A stretch of 58,805 nt of DNA from the NCBI GenBank assembly GCA_017397125.1, contig JAFQKB010000084.1:1-58805 (forward strand). Direction: 5' to 3'. Shown piece after piece: positions 34,527-43,954 of this stretch (positions are counted from its first letter, which is position 1; every line of letters begins with the position of its first letter). The notes below the pieces were generated by a model. That model saw only the letters and a list, made by a program, of their open reading frames with translations, was not told the DNA's origin and ran no database searches. The translations under genes and the position numbers were made by a program. The stretch comes from Clostridia bacterium. Its GTDB lineage: Bacteria; Bacillota; Clostridia; Oscillospirales; Acutalibacteraceae.

Positions 34527-35516
34527 ATGAAACATATACCGATCAAAGAGTTTTTGCAAAAGCTTTCTCCCCGCCAGTGGTGGCAGAAGCTTGGCCTTAA
34601 AGAGTTTTTGCAGAAATTGCATATCAAAGAATTTTCGCAGAAGCTTTTCGCCCCAAAGCAGCGGTCATGCAAACCCGCTGACGAAAGCCTGCCCACAGCG
34701 CCGGGTGAAAGATCACGGTTTTTCACATCCGCCAGCGCGCTGTTGCAGAAGATACCCCTGAAAAAATGGAAAAAGAAGCTGCCCAAGATACACAAAAAAA
34801 TTGGGTCTGTACTGGCCACCCTGGCGGTGGTCATCTCCGGCATCATTTGCGTGAGCGTCATCGTACAGGTGCTGACCAATGGATATGTGCAGATGGGCAA
34901 TATCAGTCTGTTCCGGGTGGTCACCGGCAGTATGGAGCCGGAATTGCCGGTGGGCACGCTGCTGGTGTGCACCAAAACAGACATAGAGGATATACAAAAA
35001 GGAGACATCATCTGCTTCCGGTCCCGGGACCCGGCCATCGCGGGTAAGATCATTACCCACCGGGTGATCACCATTGCCCAGGACAGTTACGGACAGCGGA
35101 TGTTGGAAACCAAAGGAGACGCCAATCTATCCGCCGATGGGGAATTTGTCTGGCAAAGCAACCTCATCGGTAGGGTGAATCATTATGCAAAGGACGGCCA
35201 TATCATGACATCGTTCGTAAACCTTTTAACGGATAAGATCGGATTTATGATGCTGGTGCTATTTCCCACCCTGCTCATTGCCGGCTTTATCCTGCGGTCC
35301 TGTATGAACAATATGCGCCACAACATCGAGCTGGCTCTGGAGGCAGAGCGTCAGGCTAAGGAGCAACAAGCTAAGGAAGAGGAAAACGCCATGCTGTATT
35401 CTCCCGAAGAATACGCCGAAATGGTAGAGAAGATCAAGAACGAACTGTTGCAGGAAATGGAACAAGGTGCTGAGGATCATGATGAAGAGACAGGAGAGCC
35501 CTCAAAAACCGAATAA
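34527..35516 (+). CDS. Signal peptidase I, SipW (ER) type, copy 2 with N-terminal repeats
   Basis: The ATG at 34527 gives 329 residues. The cytoplasmic N-terminus (about 1-92) has three near-identical repeats, IKEFLQKL, LKEFLQKL and IKEFSQKL, and a strongly basic stretch. A membrane helix follows (about 94-117), then VVTGSMEPELPVGTL (Ser135), ITHRV (His178) and LETKGDANLSADG. A second membrane helix near 235-255 and a charged tail complete it. It is distinct from copy 1, so the two probably serve different substrates or assembly steps. The 3' end overlaps the beta-helix protein gene by 35 bp. Confidence 0.9.
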   Translation: MKHIPIKEFLQKLSPRQWWQKLGLKEFLQKLHIKEFSQKLFAPKQRSCKPADESLPTAPGERSRFFTSASALLQKIPLKKWKKKLPKIHKKIGSVLATLAVVISGIICVSVIVQVLTNGYVQMGNISLFRVVTGSMEPELPVGTLLVCTKTDIEDIQKGDIICFRSRDPAIAGKIITHRVITIAQDSYGQRMLETKGDANLSADGEFVWQSNLIGRVNHYAKDGHIMTSFVNLLTDKIGFMMLVLFPTLLIAGFILRSCMNNMRHNIELALEAERQAKEQQAKEEENAMLYSPEEYAEMVEKIKNELLQEMEQGAEDHDEETGEPSKTE

Positions 35517-37416
35517 TGTTCTCAAGGTCGTACGCAAAAAGATTGTGATACAGGCCATTATTGCCGTGCAGACCGTCATCATTACGGTGGCCCTTGTTTT
35601 CGGAATGAGTGCCGCCTGGTACACCAATGTGGTGGAGACCTCCGGCCTGCAGTTTGAGGCGGCCGCCTGGGGCTTCACCGGCGAGGTGTCGGTGGGCGAG
35701 GAGCCCATCCAGATGAGCCCCGGCCAGTCGGGTATCATCGGCCTGAACGTGGTGAATACCGGCGAAGAGATGGTGGATGTGGCCGTATACGCCTCCAAGG
35801 AGCAGATGACCGAGCTGCCTATGCGGCAGCGGCTGTTCTTCTACGTGGATGCGGTGGACACCCGCAACGGCGAGACTGTGGAGCGGGTGTACATCAACTC
35901 CAAGGAGGGGTACACCTATTCCATTCTTAGCCACGATCGGTTGGTGCTGACTGAGCAGCGCTCCAACGACGTGCAGCTGAAGTGGCAGTGGGTGTACGAT
36001 ATGCTGGGCTACTACTTCCTGGGCTCGGTGACCGAGACCACCGACGCTGAGAACCAGAAGGTGCTGGTCACCGACGTGCAGGATTATCTGCGCCCGGTGG
36101 AGTACGATCTGGACAGCGCCGTGTTTGAGGAGGATGTGCTCAGCCAGGCCAACGGTATGGCTACTATGGATTTTCTCGCTGATCTGTCTGAAAAAGACGG
36201 CTATGCGAAACCCATTACCCCGGCCGAGGGTATGCCCGGCTATTATCAGGTGGACGTGGACGAAAACGGCTACGGCGTGTGGGTGTATCTGTGTAACTGG
36301 AACGAGATCCAGCAGGCCACCGCCTACGATAGCCAATTGGGCAAGGATGCGGCCGACGCACTGGTGGCGGGTACAGACCGCCAGCGGTTTTTGACCCGAC
36401 TGACCCTGGTGGGCCAGAAGGTGGCCGGCGAGCAGCGTGTCCCCGCTGACGAGACGGAACTGTCCGCTCTGATCAATGGAGGCGGCACGGTTCGTCTGGA
36501 GCAGAATTTTGAACTGACCCAGATGCTGACGGTTAACAGCGGCGAAAAGACGGTGGTGGATCTTAACGGTTACACTATTACCGGCCCTGCCACCGGCACG
36601 CTGATGACCCTGACCGGGGATAGCGACGTGATCCTGATGAACGGTAAGATCCAGTCTCAGGACAAGTCCAAGGACATCATCAGTGTCAGCAACAGCTCTC
36701 TGACCATCAGCGACGTTGAGATTGCCGGCGGTAACGAGGGCATTGACATATCCGATCAAAACGGCTCGGTGGACTCCTGTATCCGACTGTTCCGCAGCAC
36801 CTTTGATACAGAGGGTAGCGCCGTGTACGTGCGCGGCAATGGCACCCGCACCGAGGCTAAGACCCAGGTGATCATCGAGGATTGCACTCTTAAGAGTAAC
36901 TACATAGGTGTTGCCACCAACGGCACTACTTCCTATTGGGGTGTGGATATCCAGATCCGTCAGTCGCAACTGAGCGGTCAGTACGCCGCCGTATATCAGC
37001 CCCAGGGCAACGGCACAGTGCAGGTAACCGACAGCACGCTGACCGGTTACACCGGCGTGGTGATTAAGGGCGGCGAATTGCACGTGCTGGATAGCACCAT
37101 CACCGGCACCGGTGCCGCCCAAAACCCCCAGTACAATAAGAGCGGCTTCACCGACACTGGCGACGGTATCTATCTGGAGGGGGGCTACAACACCGAGATG
37201 GTGGTTACTGTGGCTGGCAACTCCACGGTTAATAGTGAGCACAACCAGGCGGTGCGCGTCTATGAAGAGGGAACCCACTTCGCCACGGTGGTCATCACCG
37301 GCGGTAAGTTCTCTTCCGATGTGACGGAATTTCTGCCTCTGGGTTATACCTACGACGCCGGCACGGGTGCGATCATCGTCCCGACGACACAGGAGGAGAC
37401 CGGCAATGAGGAATAA
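35482..37416 (+). CDS. Exported protein with SipW-like leader and right-handed beta-helix
   Basis: I choose the ATG at 35482, six bases after GAGG, inside the end of the peptidase gene; ATG 35479 and GTG 35467 are alternatives. About 644 residues. A basic start and hydrophobic segment ending GMSAAWYTNVVETS replace the usual YAWFT. Residues about 30-130 are a beta-sandwich like other proteins here (GLNVVNTGEEMVDVAVYAS). Residues about 340-610 show repeated short strands of a parallel beta-helix (TVVDLNGYTITG, SLTISDVEIAGG, VQVTDSTLTG, LHVLDSTITGTG). Beta-helices often bind or cut polysaccharides; no catalytic site is evident. Confidence 0.7.
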   Translation: MKRQESPQKPNNVLKVVRKKIVIQAIIAVQTVIITVALVFGMSAAWYTNVVETSGLQFEAAAWGFTGEVSVGEEPIQMSPGQSGIIGLNVVNTGEEMVDVAVYASKEQMTELPMRQRLFFYVDAVDTRNGETVERVYINSKEGYTYSILSHDRLVLTEQRSNDVQLKWQWVYDMLGYYFLGSVTETTDAENQKVLVTDVQDYLRPVEYDLDSAVFEEDVLSQANGMATMDFLADLSEKDGYAKPITPAEGMPGYYQVDVDENGYGVWVYLCNWNEIQQATAYDSQLGKDAADALVAGTDRQRFLTRLTLVGQKVAGEQRVPADETELSALINGGGTVRLEQNFELTQMLTVNSGEKTVVDLNGYTITGPATGTLMTLTGDSDVILMNGKIQSQDKSKDIISVSNSSLTISDVEIAGGNEGIDISDQNGSVDSCIRLFRSTFDTEGSAVYVRGNGTRTEAKTQVIIEDCTLKSNYIGVATNGTTSYWGVDIQIRQSQLSGQYAAVYQPQGNGTVQVTDSTLTGYTGVVIKGGELHVLDSTITGTGAAQNPQYNKSGFTDTGDGIYLEGGYNTEMVVTVAGNSTVNSEHNQAVRVYEEGTHFATVVITGGKFSSDVTEFLPLGYTYDAGTGAIIVPTTQEETGNEE

Positions 37417-37933
37417 AAAACGAATCTCCTTGTTGCTGGCTGTTCTGCTGCTGGTGGCGGCCGGTGCGCTGGTTATAGGACCGGCCTACGCCCGCTACCG
37501 GGAGGTGCTCACCGGCGACCCGGCTTTTCAGGTGAATCCTGCAGAGCAATTGGCCATTGCAGACCAGCAGTGGCAGCAGGTGGAGGACACCTACGTTCTC
37601 ACCTTTACGATGGAAAAAACATCCCCGGATTGCCGGGTGTTTCTGGCTATGTCCGAGGGGGTGCACGCACCCGAGGCAGTGACGGTCACCCTGACCCTGC
37701 CGGGGGCGGAGCCGGTAGACCTGCAGGCCACCGCCGCCACCATCCCGGCGGGGACTCCGTTGTATAGATTGTTCGGACCGGGCAGCGTATTCCGCTTTGT
37801 GGATGCGGACACTGGGGAGGAAGCCGTATTGGATTTGGCCACCCAGCCGTATACCGTCACCGTACACGGCTTGAGCCAGGCCGCCCAACAGGCCAGCCTG
37901 CTGCGGCTGTTTGTAGAACGCGTGCATGAATAA
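37406..37933 (+). CDS. Small exported protein of the surface locus
   Basis: The ATG at 37406 follows AGGAGGAGACCGGCA and overlaps the beta-helix gene by 11 bp. 175 residues with a leader RISLLLAVLLLVAAGALVIG, then PAYARYREV. A beta-rich mature domain follows (YVLTFTMEKTSPDCRVFLAM, VTVTLTLPGAEPVDLQA). It lacks the standard YAWFT box and could be cut by an ordinary or SipW-type peptidase. No family recognised. Tight coupling suggests it works with its neighbours. Confidence 0.62.
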   Translation: MRNKKRISLLLAVLLLVAAGALVIGPAYARYREVLTGDPAFQVNPAEQLAIADQQWQQVEDTYVLTFTMEKTSPDCRVFLAMSEGVHAPEAVTVTLTLPGAEPVDLQATAATIPAGTPLYRLFGPGSVFRFVDADTGEEAVLDLATQPYTVTVHGLSQAAQQASLLRLFVERVHE

Positions 37934-37953
37934 AGAGGAAAGGAGTTGTCGCT

Positions 37954-39228
37954 ATGTATCCCGCAAACAAAAGAATAGGCATACAGCTTGTTGCGTGGAT
38001 GGCGGTGGCAACTGTTTTCATCGTATGTGCTTCGGTGGGCAGCGCCCACGGACGCATATCGGATTGGGATAGCGCCGAGTGGATCTATTCTCCTGCCGAG
38101 ACACCGCCTCCGGTGCCGACCCACAGCAGCGATTGCCTGGTGGAGGGTGGTCAGGCCATTCTGTTGAAGGATTGGCAACCCACCGAAAACCAGCGTGAGA
38201 TTCTGATTACTATCCAGCGTCCCGAAGCGGAGGTTCCTGCGGTGGTGGAAGAGCCACTGCCGGAGGATACGGAGACAACGGAACCGGATGAGGGTGAAGT
38301 GGTCCCCGATGAGGACCCCTTTGCCGGCGAGGTGACGGTACAGCCGGATGCCAATGCCGCCCTGCACCTGACCGTAGAGGCCCAGGTGACAGAGGATGCC
38401 ATCACCCTCCGTCTGACCCGTGTGGACCCCGCACCGGGGCTGGTGCAAGCGACCCGGATGACGGTACACATTCAGTGGTACGGTTTGGAGGGTACGCTGC
38501 AGTTCTCTATGCTGCCCTATGGAGATGAGGTCGAGGCGGAAAGCACCGAAGAACTTGCCACCACCGAGCATGAGATCGTCCCTGATCTTACCCCGTTTAG
38601 TGTGAACGATACCATTGACCCCGCCAATTCCTTGGCGTATGTGCGGCTGAATCCCGAGACAAAAGCCGATTTTACCGTTTCCCTATTGCTGGGCAATGAA
38701 GCCCTGTATAAGGTGCGCTGGAGTCTTAATGACGGAGAGACCTATTCTCTTCTGTACGACAGCCACATTTTTTCGATAGCCTGGCCCTATCCTGAGGGAT
38801 GGGACGGTACGGTGGTGCTGGATTTTAGCGTAGCTCTCGCAGCGGAGCAGGGTCCCACCATTGCGGTGGAGGCCACCAGCTATCCGCACAAGGAGTACAC
38901 GCCGGCACTTTCTTCGGCGCCGGTGTTGCCCCAGACGTATGTGGTCACCGGAGCCTTGCCGGCTACGATGCCCATGCCCACCCGCTGGGGTGCTGCACAG
39001 GTGCAGGCCCGCGGCATCCAGCGGCTGATCAAAAACGAACAAGACGAATACGTATATACGGATGACACAGCCCTTGCGGCCGTCACCACCGATGCGGGTA
39101 TCCGGCTGGAGCCGGCCGCAGACGGCGTGGCACCGGTCAGCGGCAGCTACCGGATGACCCTCCACTGGGTGTGGAACGGCATCTCGCTGCAGGAGCATAC
39201 GTTGTACTTTTTCATAAATTCTCAATGA
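37954..39228 (+). CDS. Exported protein of unknown function, surface locus
   Basis: 424 residues, RBS AAAGGAG. The N-terminal hydrophobic segment QLVAWMAVATVFIVCASVGS ends near a likely cleavage site SAHG. An acidic Pro/Glu-rich linker (about 95-125) separates beta-rich segments. The C-terminus ends in YRMTLHWVWNGISLQEHTLY and a final strand. It has no YAWFT box and no recognised family. Its position between a small exported protein and the giant SipW-type protein suggests an accessory subunit. Confidence 0.58.
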   Translation: MYPANKRIGIQLVAWMAVATVFIVCASVGSAHGRISDWDSAEWIYSPAETPPPVPTHSSDCLVEGGQAILLKDWQPTENQREILITIQRPEAEVPAVVEEPLPEDTETTEPDEGEVVPDEDPFAGEVTVQPDANAALHLTVEAQVTEDAITLRLTRVDPAPGLVQATRMTVHIQWYGLEGTLQFSMLPYGDEVEAESTEELATTEHEIVPDLTPFSVNDTIDPANSLAYVRLNPETKADFTVSLLLGNEALYKVRWSLNDGETYSLLYDSHIFSIAWPYPEGWDGTVVLDFSVALAAEQGPTIAVEATSYPHKEYTPALSSAPVLPQTYVVTGALPATMPMPTRWGAAQVQARGIQRLIKNEQDEYVYTDDTALAAVTTDAGIRLEPAADGVAPVSGSYRMTLHWVWNGISLQEHTLYFFINSQ

Positions 39229-39271
39229 TTCACAAAGTGTGTGAACGGTTACCCCATAGGAGGTAGATCAA

Positions 39272-42200
39272 ATGACTGAAACGCAAAAAAGGATCCAGGA
39301 ACTAAAGACAGCAATACCACACGTTAAGGAGAAGGTTGTGGCGGTTGCTTCGCTGTTCGCTATCTCGGTTGCGATGATGGCGTCGGCTACCTATGCCTGG
39401 GTGACCCTTTCCCGTAACCCGCAGCTGGGAGGTGTGAGCACCACTGTGTCCGCCAACGGTAACCTGGAGATTGCCCTATCGGATTTCGACGGCAAGGTGC
39501 CGGACCCCAGTGGCACAGGCGACTCTTTCTCCGCCCAGGGCCAGACGCCCCACGGCGCTAATACTAGCTGGGGTAACTTGATCAATCTCTCTGGCAACTA
39601 CGGTTTGGAGAATTTGGTACTGCGTCCTGCTACGCTGAATACCAGCTATCCCGCCTGGCTGACGGGTGTAAAATACGGCGAGGATGGTCGTGTACAGGGT
39701 ACCGCCACCGACTATGCTTTCACCTCCTGGGGTAAAGAGGCGGATACGGGCAAATATTCTTTCTTATGGTCTGCAGACAGTCGATATGGCGTCCGCGCCA
39801 TTTCCTCTGTGGGTTATCCTCCCGGAGCGGGCCAGTCGATCGAGCAACAGGCACTGCAAAAGGCCAGTGAAACCAAAGAAAACGCCGTAGCTCTGTATAT
39901 CGCTATATTTAACAACTCGGAATACGTGACGGCGTTGCAGGATCTGGTCAGTAAGTTCGCTCAGTCCAAGCTGGATGGCGCAGCAGACTTTAGTTGCAGT
40001 CTCAGTTCGGTGGAGCAGCTGCTTTCTCTGCTGGGCGATTTTCATACAGCGATCGTGCGCTATGGCGATGCTATGGTGGAACTGGCCAATGCACAGATCA
40101 AATTCTCCACCAGCAGCACCGATAAGACTCCGTACACCCTGGACACACTGATGGCGTCCACCGCCGCTCAGCTTACCGCCAGAGGAGTCGACCTGGGCGA
40201 TTGTAAGGATCTGGACAAGACCAATCGACACTCCACAAAAAACTGTCTGGAGATGTATAAGACGCTCAAAAACAAGGTTAAGACCAATTACGATGCGCTG
40301 AAAAACGTTGTTGACAATGCCGGAGGAACAACCGTTAACTGGAGTCAGATTTCAAGCGTTGTGAATGCACTGATCAACGTAGATAAGGTAACCATCAACG
40401 GCATGACGGCTGCGCAGTTGAATGCGAACAAATCGGAGGCCATCGGCCTGTTGGGTGGTGGTCAAAAGCCGGTTGTCATCTCCGAGGGTACCATCCGTGA
40501 TTTTGAGTTGCTGTCCGGCGCACGTGTTAAAAACTGGAGCGGTGTCGTACAGGTAAAGGTCAAATACATAATAACCGTTACGGTCAAGGGTAAATTGCAG
40601 ACAGACCTCAGCGAGGATCTTTTGGTGGATCCCCCCTGCTTCAACACCGCCTATGACACTACCAAGGTAAAGTGTGCCGCCGGTGAGTATAAGGGCGAGC
40701 TGGTGGCTCTGGATACCTACGGCATGGTGCTGGATCTGTGGGTGCGCTCCAACGCACCCGGTAAGGACGGCGCCGGATCCATCCTGACGCTGGACGGTCT
40801 GCCCAAGATCGAGACCCACCAGGAGCGGCGTATGTTCATCCCCAGTGGCGGGTCGGAATCGGTGCCGGTATTCTATTATGCCCGGCCGATCCCCGGCCTG
40901 GCGGAAGAGGGGGACGATGCTCTGGGCGCTCTGGCTGGCCAGGGCACGGAAGAGATCCTGGTGTATAAGGCCAAGGCCGAGGATGGAAACGAGTATTATT
41001 ATAACTGCGGAACTGGCAACATAGAGTTCCTGGCAGTGAAGGATGAAACCACCGGCATAGTAAGCAACAAAACGGACGCCGAAGGAAATCCGATCCCGCT
41101 GACCGACAGCGACGTTAAAGAAAAGTGGGACACCATCAAGACGGTGGTGGGCTTTGAAAGTTCCAACCGCGTCTGGAAGGATGGCGAGCAGGTACTGGAT
41201 CCCGATGAGTTGAGCGCCACCCAGGGCTCCGGCAGCTGCTATGTGTTCTATGCCGATACCCCCGAAGAGTCTGCCAGCGCGCTGGAGCTGCTGCGGCACT
41301 TCAAACTGGCGTTTATCAGTGCGGGTGGTACCGTTATGGCCCACGCTTATATGGATGTGGAGCACGTGTTTGCGGAAAACGGTAAATACACCGTTCCGCT
41401 GGTGGTGGAGGCCAATTCGTTGGAGACCACCACAGCCAGCGGCGATCCGATCTACGGCATCACCCAGCTGCAGCAGAATACGGCCACCCGTATCAGCGTG
41501 GTGGTGTATTTGGACGGTATGGGTCTGGAGAACAATATGGTTATGTCCGGCGAGAGCATCGTGGGCAGCCTGAATCTGCAGTTTGCCACTACAGAGGATC
41601 TGCACTCCATGAAGGATGAGGAGTTGTCTATGCAGACCATCTCCTTGAGTGCGAGCATCTCCGGCACCGCTTTTGATTACACCGGCAGCGCCCATACCCC
41701 CAAGCTGACGGCGTATGTGGAGGGTCTGTCTCCGGACAAGGTGGAGGCGATATTCCAGCGCCGGATCAACGCCACTCAGGGCACCCAGATGGCGCCTGTG
41801 GTTCTTAACAATACCTCCGGCGACGTGTGGGAGGGCAACTGCAGCTTTATCAAGCCCGGCACCTACGTGCTGAAGAGCTTGTTTGTCGACGGCGTGGAAT
41901 ACCCGCTGCCGGAGAGCGAGTGGATCACGGTGACTGTGTCCGGCTTTGCAGTTGGCTCGGTCTCTTTCTGCGATGTAGCGGGAGAGAATCTGGCGCTCAC
42001 CACCGACAGCTCGGTGTCCCGCAGCGTGGAGGTCACCTTTACCGCCGACGCGGATAAGCAGCCGAGCAAGGTGGCAGCCCGTTTCACATATAAAGAGAAC
42101 CCCGAAGACACGAACGTCAAGTACATTTCTTCGACCTTGACTTACGACGCCAAAAACGACGTCTGGCGAGGGGCGTCAACCTTTACCGCCTCCGGTATTT

Positions 42201-43852
42201 ACACGCTGCAGTACCTGGTGCTGGACGATGAATACTTCGAGCTGGATGCGGGCAAGCAGAAGACCTTGACCGCCTATCTGGGTCTGCGGGCGCAGGTGCG
42301 CTTGCTGCGTGAGGGCGGTCTGACCTTTGATTTCACTGGTAAGGAACAGGTTAATATTATGGCCGATATTCTGACGGATACCGGTGATTCTCTGATGAAT
42401 ATGCAGGATGTACGTCTGTACTATGCCAAGCAGGGATCCTCGCTGGCAGAAAACGGTCTGGCGGCTACTGTGGAGTGGACCGGCACGGCGTACGAGGGTG
42501 TCTTCTCGGTGGAAAAACCGGGTAGATTTGTGTTCCTCAAGATGACCGTCGGCGGCAATGAGCTGACTGCGGCGGTCAGTGCCTCGGTGATCACCTGCCG
42601 TTCCAAAGAACCGCCTGCTATCACCAGCGTTCTCAACACCAAGCCGCAGATCATTCACACGGCGGACAGCGAGGTCGCCTATTACTCGGTTGGCCTTTCC
42701 AACGTGGATGGTGCGGATGGCATCTGGGCCGTATTCGATGGCGTGGACGATCCCATTCCCTTTGAGAGCGGCGCCGACGGCGTGTATCGATTCCCCTTCC
42801 CCACCAACCAGCACGGCAACCAGAACGGCGTGTGGACGGTGAAGGAGATCCGTGTCAAGGGCGTTTACGATGCTGCCGGTAACTTCTACGGTGACGGTGA
42901 AGAGGCCAAGGCGGAGTACTACGCCCTCGATCCGAAGGCAGGAAGTGCGCTGACCACCTTTACGGTCATCGACGTGGTGGATATCCGAGTGGATAATGGC
43001 GGCACCCTTGACGGTGTGTTTATGCAGGAGCACGATCTGCCGGAAAACTTTGGCGTGACGGTGGATATTAAGGGCTTTGAAGCCCATGGCGGCCTGGAAA
43101 AGGCTACCGGCCTCAAGATCGGCAACGTGCTGATCACCCTGCAGCATCAGAATGGCACCAGCCAGGCCAGTGGCGGATACAGCCTGCCGGAGGGCTATAA
43201 GGATACGTATTCGTATGTGACCACGGGCGGCGCAGGCAGATTTGTGGCGGAAAACAGCGAAAACGAAAAGCTGCGCTATGCCGGTAAGTATAGCAACAAG
43301 GTGACGGTTAATCTGGATGATGCAGCCACCGGTGCGACGGTCGTGACATATGTTGCAGATAACAGCACGGCCACAACGCTGACGGTGACATCCGCCACGC
43401 CCACTGTGGAGATAAGTGGCATTACGCCTACAGGAACGATTTCTGTAGATGAAACCGGCAATGCGTCCGGACACAAAGATAACGTGACAGTGCCGACACC
43501 TACTAGTACCAGTGCAACAGTGTATTTCGTGTGTACCAAAGTGCATCATGACGGTCTTTGTGGAATAGGTGCTTATGATGAACACTTGTACGAAAATCTG
43601 CCTACAGTATCCATCAAGTTGCAAAATATGGGTAATGCAAACAGTGCGGTGCTTTCGTTCGGATCTGGAAACCCTGTGTTTGAGTGGGCTCCGGGACAAG
43701 AAATCAGTACTTGTTCCATCGGTCAAACAAAGAACAGCCAGAAGGAAAAAGTGACAATTGGAACGGTTGAAGCTAACAAGCTGATCTTGACTTATGGTGG
43801 CGTAGAGTATACGTTCACGGTGCCGACTTTACAAATTAACAATCCTTACTAA
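39272..43852 (+). CDS. Giant exported protein with SipW-type leader and Ig-like repeats
   Basis: 1526 residues, RBS ATAGGAGG. The leader is VVAVASLFAISVAMMASATY followed by AWVTLSRNP, the SipW class. The first ~780 residues are a paralogue of the protein at 25262, sharing SANGNLEIAL, SWGNLINLSG and LRPATLN, a helical middle and the ending ISVVVYLDGMGLENNMVMSG then SLNLQFATTED. About 740 further residues follow with repeated Ig-like blocks containing VEAIFQRR, VAARFTYKENP and WAVFDGVDD. It is probably a long surface subunit or tip protein. The gene is followed by a 13-bp hairpin. Confidence 0.75.
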   Translation: MTETQKRIQELKTAIPHVKEKVVAVASLFAISVAMMASATYAWVTLSRNPQLGGVSTTVSANGNLEIALSDFDGKVPDPSGTGDSFSAQGQTPHGANTSWGNLINLSGNYGLENLVLRPATLNTSYPAWLTGVKYGEDGRVQGTATDYAFTSWGKEADTGKYSFLWSADSRYGVRAISSVGYPPGAGQSIEQQALQKASETKENAVALYIAIFNNSEYVTALQDLVSKFAQSKLDGAADFSCSLSSVEQLLSLLGDFHTAIVRYGDAMVELANAQIKFSTSSTDKTPYTLDTLMASTAAQLTARGVDLGDCKDLDKTNRHSTKNCLEMYKTLKNKVKTNYDALKNVVDNAGGTTVNWSQISSVVNALINVDKVTINGMTAAQLNANKSEAIGLLGGGQKPVVISEGTIRDFELLSGARVKNWSGVVQVKVKYIITVTVKGKLQTDLSEDLLVDPPCFNTAYDTTKVKCAAGEYKGELVALDTYGMVLDLWVRSNAPGKDGAGSILTLDGLPKIETHQERRMFIPSGGSESVPVFYYARPIPGLAEEGDDALGALAGQGTEEILVYKAKAEDGNEYYYNCGTGNIEFLAVKDETTGIVSNKTDAEGNPIPLTDSDVKEKWDTIKTVVGFESSNRVWKDGEQVLDPDELSATQGSGSCYVFYADTPEESASALELLRHFKLAFISAGGTVMAHAYMDVEHVFAENGKYTVPLVVEANSLETTTASGDPIYGITQLQQNTATRISVVVYLDGMGLENNMVMSGESIVGSLNLQFATTEDLHSMKDEELSMQTISLSASISGTAFDYTGSAHTPKLTAYVEGLSPDKVEAIFQRRINATQGTQMAPVVLNNTSGDVWEGNCSFIKPGTYVLKSLFVDGVEYPLPESEWITVTVSGFAVGSVSFCDVAGENLALTTDSSVSRSVEVTFTADADKQPSKVAARFTYKENPEDTNVKYISSTLTYDAKNDVWRGASTFTASGIYTLQYLVLDDEYFELDAGKQKTLTAYLGLRAQVRLLREGGLTFDFTGKEQVNIMADILTDTGDSLMNMQDVRLYYAKQGSSLAENGLAATVEWTGTAYEGVFSVEKPGRFVFLKMTVGGNELTAAVSASVITCRSKEPPAITSVLNTKPQIIHTADSEVAYYSVGLSNVDGADGIWAVFDGVDDPIPFESGADGVYRFPFPTNQHGNQNGVWTVKEIRVKGVYDAAGNFYGDGEEAKAEYYALDPKAGSALTTFTVIDVVDIRVDNGGTLDGVFMQEHDLPENFGVTVDIKGFEAHGGLEKATGLKIGNVLITLQHQNGTSQASGGYSLPEGYKDTYSYVTTGGAGRFVAENSENEKLRYAGKYSNKVTVNLDDAATGATVVTYVADNSTATTLTVTSATPTVEISGITPTGTISVDETGNASGHKDNVTVPTPTSTSATVYFVCTKVHHDGLCGIGAYDEHLYENLPTVSIKLQNMGNANSAVLSFGSGNPVFEWAPGQEISTCSIGQTKNSQKEKVTIGTVEANKLILTYGGVEYTFTVPTLQINNPY

Positions 43853-43859
43853 TTTTGAG

Positions 43860-43905
43860 CTTTGCAACCGGCCCTCGCAAAGAGAGCCGGTTGCAAAGAT
43901 GCGTA
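43860..43905 (+). terminator. Hairpin ending the surface-structure gene run
   Basis: Perfect 13-bp stem CTTTGCAACCGGC/GCCGGTTGCAAAG (43860-43872 with 43886-43898). The T run is poor, so termination may be partial and the next genes may be read through. Confidence 0.6.
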
Positions 43906-43954
43906 AAAAATTGTCTAGTTTATGGTTTTGTACTTGCAAAAGGAAAGTGATATT

